A stretch of 64,000 nt of DNA, taken from the NCBI GenBank assembly GCA_032622095.1, contig CP136064.1, forward strand, positions 181,322,011-181,386,010. Direction: 5' to 3'. Source of the stretch: Siphonodentalium dalli. Its lineage: Eukaryota > Mollusca > Scaphopoda > Gadilida > Siphonodentaliidae. A model generated the notes under the pieces. That model had not been told where the DNA came from, did no database searches, and saw only the letters and a list, made by a program, of their open reading frames with translations. Positions 35,621 to 46,690 of the stretch are shown piece after piece. The number at the start of each line of letters is the position of its first letter. Position 1 is the stretch's first letter. A program made the translations under genes and the position numbers.

Positions 35621-36105
35621 TTTGTATACATTTTGTACATTACAGTGTGTTCTATTCTTGAGCCGTGAACCGTCCTACTCCCGAAGAAAACATCAGAGCG
35701 GCAAGCGGGACGATCATATTTTGGTATATGTCGTTCCTAACTCGTTGAGAGCTATGACCACTTATGGGTCTGTAGATCCTGCACCCCACCCCAAGCTAGT
35801 GCTGGGTCGGTTTTCAAGCCGGATCCCGCTTGGTTGGTGTTGTTAGGTGAGTGGAATGTATATGACATGAGCGCTAGCTTCTGAAAGTGAATCGTTAAGT
35901 TATACCATGTAGGGTGTGCCTTTGAGAATGAGTGATTGGGTCAGTTTAAGCTTGCGCGGGCATTGATTGATGACGGCATGCTGTGAGCTCTATTCTGAAG
36001 CGGCGATTTCGTGTAGTGCATGCTTTTGTGGTGTGAGTGTGTTTTCGATCCGTCATGTCTGCATAAAGGGGACTCTAAAGAGCTGGAGGTCATCCGCCTT
36101 TAGAC
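35621..36105 (+). other. Probable 5' leader of CR1-like ORF1
   Basis: GC-richer than its surroundings and directly upstream of the SGNH frame, whose ATG is at 36106. Position suggests the 5' UTR and internal promoter region of the element. No promoter motif can be named. Confidence 0.3.
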
Positions 36106-36577
36106 ATGTCTAACACAGTGCGCGTTGCTATGTTTGGCAGTAGTCACCTTGCTCGTCTTGACGATTGGATGTATGATGGCGATTTTTGGTTTAATCTCCC
36201 GGACAAAGAAGTTCGCTTCTTTGCACGTGGTGGCTTAAATTTAGCAAATTGTTCTGAATTGTTCTGGGCCTGTATAGATTTGGAACCCCATGCTGTTTTT
36301 ATACAGTTTGGGGGGAATGACATCAATTCTGGCGTGAACGAGGGAAGGCTGGAAATGACAGCAATCGTATTTCCTGTACAATTTAAATGAAAGGCACGGG
36401 CGCCGCTGAAAACACATCGTTTTTTAGCCAATCACAACGATTATTTACGCAAACAAATTACTAAAGTACTCCATGCAAAGAATCCAGTACGCCCAATACG
36501 AATTACACCACGAAATGTTTTCTCACCTGAGACCGAAAAAGCGCAGTATTTCGTTGACTATTCAGTCGAATTGTGAC
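36106..36577 (+). pseudogene. SGNH-hydrolase (esterase-like) ORF1 fragment
   Basis: Esterase domains of this type are known in ORF1 of CR1-like retrotransposons. From ATG 36106, residues 7-14 (VAMFGSSH) match the GDS-type block I. Residues 40-44 (ARGGL) fit block II, and HAVFIQFGGNDI (62-73) contains the Asn of block III. The frame stops at 36388. An adjacent frame continues with LANHNDYLRKQI and VFSPETEKAQYFVDYSVEL to about 36574, consistent with the C-terminal part, but without the expected Asp-x-x-His. The usual domain is ~180 residues and about 155 remain over two frames. Substrate is unknown. Confidence 0.65.
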
Positions 36578-36601
36578 CATAAACTTTCAGTCGTATTACA
36601 A

Positions 36602-36717
36602 AAGAAATAAATACACGGTGTATCGGTGTGTATGGTCAAGTTGTACCACAAAAAAATGATTGTAGGACTCCGCTACAACTTGACCATACACACCTCTACA
36701 CCGTGTATTTATTTCTT
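36602..36717. mobile_element. Hairpin MITE with 44-bp arms
   Basis: Arms 36602-36645 and 36674-36717 are inverted repeats matching at 42 of 44 positions, with a 28-bp loop. They contain tacacggtgta and gtgtatggtcaagttgta. The element lies exactly between the esterase fragment and the post-endonuclease linker, possibly at a recombination junction. Confidence 0.8.
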
Positions 36718-36725
36718 AATTACAC

Positions 36726-37150
36726 TTGGTTTTGAATTTTCAAATCCCTAAATTATGTGGCGAAATTGTCAACGAAATACAAGCACAGGTTAACCGTGAG
36801 GGGAAAATAAAACGGTGGGATCCACAAAGGGAAGCCTTATTTTCTAGCAATATCGAACCTGATCGCATTACGCATATTTTCGATACATTTGATAACCTCG
36901 ATCAGGAGGGAATTGTCAGTCAGTCAAGTGTTGACGAACTATATGTGAGCTCATAAGTAGTACGTTGATGGCAGCGGCCGACCAAACATTGGGAACTTAT
37001 CGTCCTCGAAAAATTATACATGAAAATGCGCGTCAGAATAAACCTTGGTTCGACAACGAATGTCGAGAGGCGAGAAAATATTTGAACCGAACCAAGCGTA
37101 AGTATGAGTTAATAAAACAGGCTACAATAAGGCGATATTAAAAGACGCCA
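36726..37150 (+). pseudogene. Retrotransposon post-endonuclease linker
   Basis: This region normally joins endonuclease and polymerase. One frame reads GKIKRWDPQREALF and FDTFDNLDQEG up to a stop at 36954. The next frame continues with GTYRPRK and NKPWFDNECREARKYL near 37030-37090, the familiar PWFDxEC motif. No catalytic function is expected. Orientation and position upstream of the polymerase support a single ORF2 origin. Confidence 0.65.
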
Positions 37151-37389
37151 GCACAAGCTATAAACATATTATGGATACAAAAATAAAGCAAACGCGAGAG
37201 ACAGAAAATCAGAACTTCGGGAATTCAGTAAGTATTCCGGAAAATCTTTTTGGTGCAAACTTGACTCGATGTGTTCCGATAATCGACCGAAAAGAGGAGA
37301 AATAATATCACTATTGAACACTTCGAAGAACACTTTAAGTTCCAGAATGCAAATATAGACGATTCAGATATCACCAGGTATATATGTCG

Positions 37390-39411
37390 ATGCGGATTTC
37401 GACGCGAATGACAATTCGTACCTAAATAGTGCTATATCCGAAGAAGAAATTCACAATGCCATAACTAAACTAAAGAATGGTAAGGCAGGAGGGGCTGATT
37501 ATATGATTAACGAATATATCAAAGCCTCGGAAGATACAATGATAAGCATCTACGTACGTTTCTTCAATCTAATCCTACACGCTGGGTTATTCCCAAAAGA
37601 CTGGGTACTAGGATTAATACAACCCATACACAAAGGGTCTGGAGATACAAATGAACCCGGATCTTACAGGTATCACACTTTAAAGCTGTTTTGCGAAATT
37701 GTTTACCTCCATTCTGAACAACAGGTTGACTTCCTTTGCAGATGATAATGAATCGATAAGTAAATCGCAAATGGGATTCCGGAAGGGTCATTCAACTGTA
37801 GATAATATATTCATATTACATGCCTTAATAAATATATACCTCAAGAGCGGGCGAAAACTATATTGCACATTCATTGACTTCCGCAAAGCATTTGATACGG
37901 TGTGGAGAGATGCACTATGGCTCAAGCTTATACAATCAGATATAAATGGTAAAATATTACGGGTCATACGGAGCTTATACACGAATATTAAGCTATGTGT
38001 GCAAAATAATAATGTTCAGTCAGGTTTCTTCATAAGCCAAGTAGGTTTATTTCAAGGTGAGACAATGTCACCACTTTTATTCTCTTTTTTCGTAAACGAT
38101 TTACAATGTTTTTTAAACGATTGTGCCATTTTAAACCTACATTTTTTAGATGAGAAATATTTTGAACATATTGGATGTTTTATCAGCATATTATGTTTGT
38201 TATATGCCGACGATACGGTTATCTTGTCAGAATCTGAGGAAAATATGCACCGTGCTCTTTTAGCCTTTGCTGACTACGCCGAGGCATGGAAACGTGAAGT
38301 GAATACTCTCAAGACCAAACTTATTATATTTACGAACAAATTACCAAGAAATATGCCCATATTTATAAACAGAGGGCAAGAAATAAAATTTGTAAAGGAA
38401 TTTAAATATCTTGGTATCAAGTTCTTCTACAATGGGAGATTTTGCCAATCTCTTAAAGACACCACAATTACCGCAACGAAAGCAATGTACGGTCTACTGA
38501 ATCGAACTCGAAAACTGAGGTTACCTTTAGATATCTTATTCAAGTTATTCAATGCTATGGTTATGCCAATTATGTTATATGGAAGTGAAGTTTGGTGCTT
38601 TGAAAAAGTTCAAAGTCTCGAGACGCTCCATTTGAAATTTTGTAAAATAGTTACCTCAATGAAATCTAGTACGCCTAATTACATGGTTTATGCCGAACTT
38701 GGTAGATATCCTATATTGATTGAAATAAAATACAGGACTCTAGCATACTGGTACAAGCTAGTTTCACACGAAGGATCAGAGCTAGCCAAGAATATATTTC
38801 TTTTACTCAGATATATAAACGAGAGGGATACAAAACTGCAAAATAAGATGAATTGGGTATGTTTTGTGGAAGGAATTCTACATGACCTACACATGGAACA
38901 TGTGTGGACAAACCAATCAGCGCTGAGCAAAACAGAGTTGAGAAACATAAAATCGCTACTGATTAAGCAGTATGAGCACCACCTCTTTGAAAATCTGAAT
39001 GCTTCTACTTCATCGCGCGCCATATTTACAGAGACATAAAGCAGTCCATGAAAATGAGTAGCTATTTAGTTTATTTGCCATCTCATTTGTCTAATCACCT
39101 ATTGAAAATCAGAACATCTAATCATAAATTACCAGTAGAAAAAAATAGATGGACAAAAGAAACCACAAATTCCGCAGACAATTTAATGTGTGTTTTATGT
39201 GAGAACAGTCCTTGCGGCGAATATCACTTTATAATCCTATGCCGAAAGTTACAAGATTTACGCGAAATCCACATTCCCAAATATTACTGGGAGAACCAGG
39301 GAGAACCCTAACAGGAATAAATTTCATCGTTTGCTCTCAATTGAATATTTGAGCCTTCTTAAAAAAGTAAGCATATTTATAAAACTATCTTTAAAAAGGA
39401 TACCACTTTAA
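37390..39411 (+). pseudogene. CR1-like reverse transcriptase, frameshifted
   Basis: Starts as EEEIHNAITKLKNGKAGG (~37440). The first frame runs through LIQPIHKGSGDTNEPGSYR, and a frameshift plus a TAA follow near 37670-37690. The main open stretch (37699-39039) lacks an ATG start. It holds FIDFRKAFDTVW (58-69), FQGETMSPLLF (118-128) and LLYADDTVIL (167-176), the polymerase active site. After a stop, 39048-39311 has a Cys-x2-Cys...His-x4-Cys tail (CVLC, HFIILC), and the last segment continues to ~39411 in another frame. Its domain order is the same as in the copy at 6.7 kb. At least three disabling changes make it dead. Confidence 0.85.
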
Positions 39412-39540
39412 TGTAAATGGCATCATGGATTACAATATAATTGTGTGTGTATGTATTTTTTATTGATATGACTTATATGTTATGTGTGCCTTGTATATAG
39501 TATGTATATATGTTATTGCATGTTCCAACTTAACTTAAGG

Positions 39541-39720
39541 AGATTGCATACAAACAATTATTGAAATCGGTTCATAGTTGTTCGAGTTATGAGGTCGGCG
39601 GATGGACGGAAGGACGGACACACGGAGGGAGACAGTGTGACGGACGGACGGACGCAGTCAATCCAGTATACCCCCCATTTTCTTAGAAAGTGGGGGTATA
39701 AAAAGCCATTTTCGAAATGT
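39541..39720 (+). repeat. GGAC-rich dispersed repeat end
   Basis: attgaaatcggttcatagttg is shared with 28143-28165, followed by a GGAC-rich run and ataccccccattttcttagaaagtggggg. The last part forms a small hairpin (ccccca...tggggg). This is a bivalve-type non-coding repeat, probably truncated. Confidence 0.6.
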
Positions 39721-40140
39721 TGAGAGACTATGCAGTTCACTCAGCAGTGGTGATTAGATATAGATTCGTCAATGTTTTTCTTGCAATGAACTGAAGTCAA
39801 CCTTACGCTTAGAATAAATATATAATCGAATTTCCCTTCAGTTTGAGAACATATTTGATAAAATTAACCAACTGACAAGGTCTGGTCCCGTTGACTTTAT
39901 CTGAGATAAGTGTGCAAACACATAAATAGAAAGTTATAGACAAAATACATGTTAGTAATTCTATTGAAATTCCACGATATATTGCCACTGTTGTTGCAGT
40001 TGTTGTTGCTATTATTATTAGTACTATTGTTATAATACATCATCGAATAAGTATACTGATGGAATTTATTAGATTCATGGATATTTAGGGATTTCTTTGT
40101 GATCGCCTCCGTCTGAACAGAATATACAGCGCCTGGACAA
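39721..40140. other. Spacer, nothing recognised
   Basis: AT-rich, with a short gttgttgct/attattatt low-complexity patch near 39990-40025. Confidence 0.4.
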
Positions 40141-40450
40141 ACTATTGTTCGATCGGTCCAGAAACATGCCTATATGAGCGTATATGAGCAAGGTCAAGAA
40201 CACGATCGCACGTGAAATTTAACCCGCCCGTATTGTTCCCGGGATCAAAGTAGGCTACATACCAAATTTGAGTCGGATCGGTCGAGGTCCAGAACTATGC
40301 CTGTATGAGCGTTTATGAGCGAGGTCAAGGTCACGTCGCACGTAAAATTGGACCCGCCCATATTGTTCCCGTGATCAAAGTAGTCCTACATACCAAATTC
40401 GAGTCAGATCGCTCAAGCAGTTTTCGAGTCTATAACACTCATACACACAT
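40141..40450. repeat. Two ~128-bp direct units
   Basis: gatcggtcc..agaa.catgcct, tgagcgaggtcaaggtcacg and cccgcccatattgttcccg each occur twice about 128 bp apart. The unit contains AAGGTCA half-sites. Non-coding. Confidence 0.75.
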
Positions 40451-41117
40451 ACATACAGACACCTGGACGATCTCAACTTTGAAATTAGTGATTTCAAGCA
40501 TTTGCTTTGGGGAATACCAAGTTAATCCTCATCAATAAATGAAAAGATGTCCAGCATTGTGCAGGCATATATAGCTGCAACAAAGCGTTTTGAACCTGAC
40601 TAACTTTCAACGAACACACCTTCATGACCTTATGACAGACCTCTTCACATTATATCCGACCACCGAGTCTTTATACCGACGCAGATGACAATATTTGAAT
40701 GAATAAATGCTATTGACCGAACAAATACAACAACTATAACATATAAATACCCGCTATAAATAAACAAAGGCCATTTTTTCCTCAGTATTGATGTCCATGG
40801 AGAGGGAGAGGGCCGGCAAACACAAAACCGGACTATCACACACTCTTTACACAATCTTTGTTCTTTTTTTGTTGGCCAAATGTATGCAACCTAACCATGT
40901 ATATATTATCTGTCATCTTGTTAAATTCATACATAGATTGTATATATTCTCTGTCATCTTGTTAAATTCATACATAGATTGTATTTGGGAGCGGGGACAT
41001 TGTAAGTTGTTAAAATTTCTACCCCTATCCCGTTGTAAATGAATTTACAATAAAATATGTTTAATATTAAAGTACATACAGACAGAAGTTCCAAAAATAA
41101 TTATCTTTATCTATCTA
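40451..41117. repeat. Spacer with one 41-bp duplication
   Basis: tgtcatcttgttaaattcat and acatagattgtat occur at 40911 and again at 40952. The rest is unrecognised. A ctat microsatellite (41106-41122) leads into the first Helitron-like element. Confidence 0.55.
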
Positions 41118-42243
41118 TCTATACTATATATTTTGAGACTTCGTATATATATATGTGTGTATATATGTACTTCATAGAATCCAAAACGCGTGTAAAGATT
41201 GAGCTCAAACTTCCTATGTAAGTGTCAAATCCCACCGACACGACCGTGGTCGCGGTTTAGAGAAGCTCAGAGCACCCGTTCTCCAATCTCAAATCACCGC
41301 AAAGGCACGGCGTGGGTTAATCAAGTGATTATTTAATGAGCGTTTGTTTTTGACGCATCTCTATAAAGAGCGTCTGTTTGCCATTCAACGTTATTTGCAT
41401 CTGCAGAGAGATATACGGAACATACATTAAATTTAAAAAACATTTGTTTCTGACCAACCCTGCGAGCACGGATGGCGCGCTTTGTTTTTACAGTATATAG
41501 TTATATACCGAAATCATCCCAGATAATCACGAATATAGCATCAGATTTCTCCCCAGATATACCGTTATAAAGCTACTGGAATCTGCCAATCTACGGGAAA
41601 TTCCAGGGAATGCCGATTGAGCTCAAACTTGCTACCCACGGGAAGTGTCATATATATGAGTGTGTCCTTTATAGACTCGAACCGATTGAGCTCTAACTTG
41701 CTAAATAAGAAAATAGCCCCCAAGCCGTAAATATCAACAACAACGATATTACTAAATACACGTTTTCGGCAATGTGAGAGTTTTCGGGGAGCCGTGATGC
41801 CAACAACAACGACCCGAAGCCCTGAATGCCAACAACAGATTCAATGCAATGTTATCTATTATGCAGAGAGATTTCACGACATTACGACGGGTACGGCAGA
41901 CTCAAAATATTATGCAGACAGATTTCCCGACGGGAAGCGTTTGTTTTAAATTCAATGCAATGTTATCGTAGAGAGATTTCACGAAACAAAGAATGCGTTG
42001 TCTGTCGTTCCTAGGAAGGGGGGATTTCTACGGGTAAATTTTTCCGCCAGAAACAAAAAAAATAATTAAAACAATTTACAATTTAATTAAAACAATTTAA
42101 AATTAAAAAAAATTAACAATAAAAAAACAATTCAGAAACAAAATATATTAAATTTAAAAAACATTAAATTCATATTCAAAAATGTCTTGTTTCTGAAACA
42201 AAGCCATGGGACGAATGCCGCCAGTGGCGGGCTAACCTGCTAG
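41118..42243 (+). mobile_element. Non-autonomous Helitron-like element 1
   Basis: Starts TCTATACTATATATTTTGAG and ends with a GC hairpin (CCGCC-agt-GGCGG, 42218-42230), ten bases, then CTAG (42240-42243) next to T. A 5' TC, a 3' hairpin and CTRR, with no terminal inverted repeat, is the Helitron signature. It carries no gene. It contains the uninterrupted sequence gcatctctataaagagcg (~41354), the empty version of the site where foldback 2 sits in the next copy. Confidence 0.8.
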
Positions 42244-42484
42244 TACTATATATTTTCAGACTTCGTATATATGTGTGTATGTATGTACTTCATAGAATCG
42301 AAAACGGTTCGCTCGATTGAGTTCAAACTTCCCATCTAAATGTAAAATCACACCGACACGACCGTGGTCGCGGTTTAGAGAAGCTCAGAGAACCCGTTCT
42401 CCAATCTCAAATCACCGCAAAGGCACGGCGTGGGTTAATCAGGTGATTATTTAATGAGCGTTTGTTTTTGACGCATCTCTATAA

Positions 42485-43262
42485 TAGTTAGGGAGCCCGC
42501 ATATGTTCTATTTACACTTTTGCGTACAAAAGGTTTGACCCCCTAAGGTTGGTACCAATAATGGAACATTCTGAAAAAAACGATTTCTTAAGTTGCGCAT
42601 TCCTGGGGTTTAGGGGCCGCTGAACCCCAAAAAGTGCCAAAAATCACTTCTATTTACACTTCCGCATACATCGATGAATTTCGGTTTGATGATACTCCTA
42701 AGTGTACTGATTAAGAAAACACAAACTTAAGAAAGGGATTTTCCTGGGGTTTTCAGATAAGAAAGGGGGTCCCATGCTGAACCCCAAAACGTGATTTTTC
42801 ACTTTTTTTTATACTTTCGCGTACATCCATAATTTTTGGTCTCAAAGTACTTTGATATATACTAATTATAAAAATACAACTTAAGAAGCAACTTTTCCTG
42901 GGGTTTTAAGATAAGAAGGGGGTCATCGGGTCACCCCTCAAAACGTAAAAAATCACTTTTATTTACATGATTGCATTCGTCCAACGTGTGTGTATGTGCG
43001 TACACCCCTGGAACGTTGCACTATTACAACCAATACATCCCTAAATCGATACGATCAATTTAAGAAATATATATTCATGTCGTTTTCTGATAAGAACGAG
43101 ACTTGTCCCCCCCCCCCCCCACAACCCGATCCATTTTCTAGAACTATAAGTGAGCCAGTTTTATAAAAATTATAGCGGGAAAATCTAGTAAAATGTATAC
43201 AAATGTATATATTTTCGTGAAGGTAAGACATAATGACACTTTTTGGGGCCAAAATTGAAACT
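42485..43262 (+). repeat. Foldback 2 outer shell, left
   Basis: Built of three imperfect direct units anchored by cttaag...cctggggttt (42594, 42725, 42883), each followed by accccaaaa and atcacttntatttaca. Its mirror is at ~47740-48515. No counterpart exists in foldback 1, whose shell is a different sequence. Confidence 0.85.
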
Positions 43263-44370
43263 CACCATCCAAGATGGCCACCAAAATGGCCGCCGGAAGT
43301 TGAAAATGACATTTTTTCACAAATATCTTCTAGATCAATTCATGCTGTTTGGAACTGGTTGAGTAATGCAACTTTATTTTGTGTTTTGTATATTAACTGA
43401 TAATTGGAGCAATTAAATATGCAATGATTGGGGTCCTAACCCCTTCCGATCCCTCAAAAAATCGATTTTACAGAACGCAGTACAAAATTTCACAAAAATC
43501 ACAGTTGGGATTCTAGTCATATTTCAACAAGAAATGAACAGAACATTGTAATGTAAGTGAGGCATATCATTACCTATGAATATTCCAAATCTCTGGAACC
43601 ATAAATGTTACCTTGGCTCAAAATGGCTGCGAAAATGGCCGCCAAAATATGGAAAATGGTAAATATTGCCCCAGGGTGTCCTGCAATCGCTTACAAGTTG
43701 TGGTTGATGTACACAATTGACTAATCTGTTTTCTATGCATTGCATACTAACATGTCTGATGCACCATGGATCATTTTTACTATTGTCACCACTGACATCA
43801 CCAGAAATATTGGATTTTTCTCTCACAAACTTGACATAAATATCGACAAAAATTAACTTTTCAGGGTTCGATCATTTGTTCAAGTTAAATGTAACTATCT
43901 TTGGATTGAAAGGTGTTTATTGTTTTGGTCTATCTTAAATGTATCACACTACGGTGTTTATAGACTAAATTGCTCAAGATGGCTTCCAAAATGGCAACCA
44001 AATTTGTAAAAAGTTAAAAGTTAACATATCCCGAACATTATTCTCTGCATTATCCGAAAAAATGTGGCAAATTGTGACTCACTTGGTTAGTGTACGTGTT
44101 AGTTACAATGTAATTAACTGACAACTACGTTCTATTATGTTGTCCCAGTTCCGTATGGGGAATGACAAATTCATTTTAAAGTTTCAGTATGGAATTTTGC
44201 GGAAAACCTCTTTTGTGCTTCTGGTCATATTATTGAAAGGGGGTGGGCAGAACTTTGAGACGGAACTGAGATGAGCCATGATATGTGGGTATTCTGGCCC
44301 ATTATGATAAAAAATTATCAACTGGATACAGGGTGGAAGTTAAGATGGCAGCCAGGGAGTTACTCAATGA

Positions 44371-46690
44371 TCATAGATGATGATAATAGGTATACACGGA
44401 GTTATTGTATGGTCATGAATGATGTGTGGGTATAAAGGGAGTGCCCTGTTTGTAACGGTGGGACGTATATTTATATATGTTGTGGATGTGTTATCATTGG
44501 TGGTGTATGGGGAGTAGATTTATTATCATGGATGTCGTGTATGAGTATGGCAAGTATGGAACCTATGAGTGGTCGTATGTGCGGATATTGGTATATCTGG
44601 AAGGGATCACCATTGGTGGTGTGCATATGTATACCTGGATTGACTCTATGGTCGTGTGTACGGCGAATAGGTATACATGTAGTGGATGTATGGTCCACGG
44701 TGAGGTGAATATGTATACAATGAGTGACTGTATGATCGTGAATGTAGTGAATATGTATACATAGAGTGACTATATGGTCATGTGTCGGGCGTATGTGTAT
44801 ACCTGGTGCTCATGCATGGTGACTCGTGGCTGTATCGTCATTTGTGGTATGTACGGGTATAACCAAGTATAGGGCTGTACGATCAGGTGTACTAGTACAT
44901 GTACGTGTATAAAGTGGGTGACTGTGTTGTCATTTGTGTGGTGTTTATGTACATATGGAGTGACTGGGGTAATGGGTGGGTTGTACATGTGTACCTTGTG
45001 CGGTTATCGCGTTCCACAATATCTCAAGGATATGTTAATCAATAGAGAGGTCATGTCATATCGTGGAAAGCGATAGCCACCCATTATCACACAGTCATTA
45101 CATATATACATAAACACCACAGACATAACAATATAGTGACCCACTGTATACACGTACACCTGACCCATGACCACGGATGGCCATACAGCCACGCGTCACA
45201 ATGCAGGCACACCGGGTATACTCCTAAACATGACACATAACCATATAGTCACTCCTTGTATATCCAATCATCTCACCATTGGCCATAAGGTCATCCCCTG
45301 TATACCTATTCTCCAAACGCATGGTCAAATATACAATCAATATAAACATCAACACCACAACAATGACCATAAAGTCACTCCGGTATACATATGCACATCA
45401 CCAATGGCCATATAGCCACTCGCTTCATACACATACCCTCACCATGTTACCTGGTATACTCCTTCGCCTGACCTATGGCCATATAGTCACCCCGTGTGTA
45501 CCTATTCAAAACATTCATACACGATCATGGTCAATCCTTGTATACATATTCACCTCAACATTGGACATGTCAATCCCTGTATCCCTATTTGTCACACCAT
45601 AGCCGAATAGCCACTCAAGATATACTAATACACCCCAGCCATGACATGTCAGTACAGTCACTCCATGTATGCATATGCACCTCATCCATGGCCATATAGC
45701 CACTCGCTATATACACATGTCCCTCGCCCATGACAATAAAGCAACACGTGTGTGTACTGGTATAACCTACACATGATGATACCGACACGAGTCACCAAAC
45801 AGGAACACCAGGTACATGTATACTCATACGCCTGTCACCCCCTGTATAGATGTTCATTACATTTATGATCATAGTCACTACTTGTATACCTACATGTAAT
45901 GATATCACCATTAACCATACGGTCACTACCTGTATACCTATTCGACACTCATAGTCACATAACCACTCGATATACATATGCAGCCCACCCTAGACCATAA
46001 ATTCACTCCAGGTATACATGTAAACCTTACGAATGGCCATTCAGCCCTTCCAGATATACAAAAAACCCGCACAAACGACCACTCAAACAATCCATACTTG
46101 CATATACACCTCACGCATGACAATTCAGCAATTCACTGTATAATCATACACGCTATCCATGATAATACAGCTAAGCCATATACACCCACCAATGATAATA
46201 CATACACGAGATATATAAATATACATCCCACCGTTACCACAAGGACACTCCCTATGTACCCACACGCTCGATAATGTCCACCCAGCTTACTCCATGTATT
46301 CATATTCAATCACACACCCCATCCATGATCACACAGACAACGCATGTACATCCCACCCATGACCTTACAGTCACTCCATATATACATAATCAACACATAT
46401 ATGACCATGTAGCTATATACATACACCACACCAATGACCATACAGGCACACCGGGTGCACCCGTACTGGATATACACAATAATACACCATACAGTCACTC
46501 CGTGCATACCGATTCACCTCACACCTGACCATGACCTCTCCCTGTATACCTCGATGCATCTTACCATGGACAACCCACTCATAACCATATAGTCACTCAT
46601 TGTATACCTACTCACATCAGTCATGGCATACAATAACTCCATGTATACCCATTCACCTCACATATGATCACAGAGTAACTCCCTGGCTAC
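44371..46690. repeat. Foldback 2 core minisatellite
   Basis: ~42-bp degenerate units lie in one orientation from 44371 to ~44990. A pivot at ~44990-45075 contains aaggatatgttaatcaatag and agaggtcatg. The opposite orientation runs to ~46690. The block is collinear with 16008-18430 in foldback 1, including unequal half lengths, with numerous indels. Confidence 0.85.

Larger units (their letters stand above)
32730..39540 (+). mobile_element. Scrambled CR1-like retrotransposon
   Basis: The order on the plus strand is endonuclease (32939-34312, split by a MITE), unassigned sequence, SGNH esterase ORF1 (36106-36577), a post-endonuclease linker (36726-37150) and reverse transcriptase plus zinc tail (37390-39411). 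In intact CR1-like elements the esterase ORF precedes the endonuclease. This is therefore either two fragments side by side or one element split by a 2.4-kb insertion. It is dead, with many frameshifts. Confidence 0.75.

Noticed and set aside
44477-46528. Several overlapping 60-110 codon frames rich in His, Thr, Tyr and Ile
   Set aside because: They are translations of the ~42-bp strand-switching minisatellite on both strands, with parallel frames in foldback 1; not genes.
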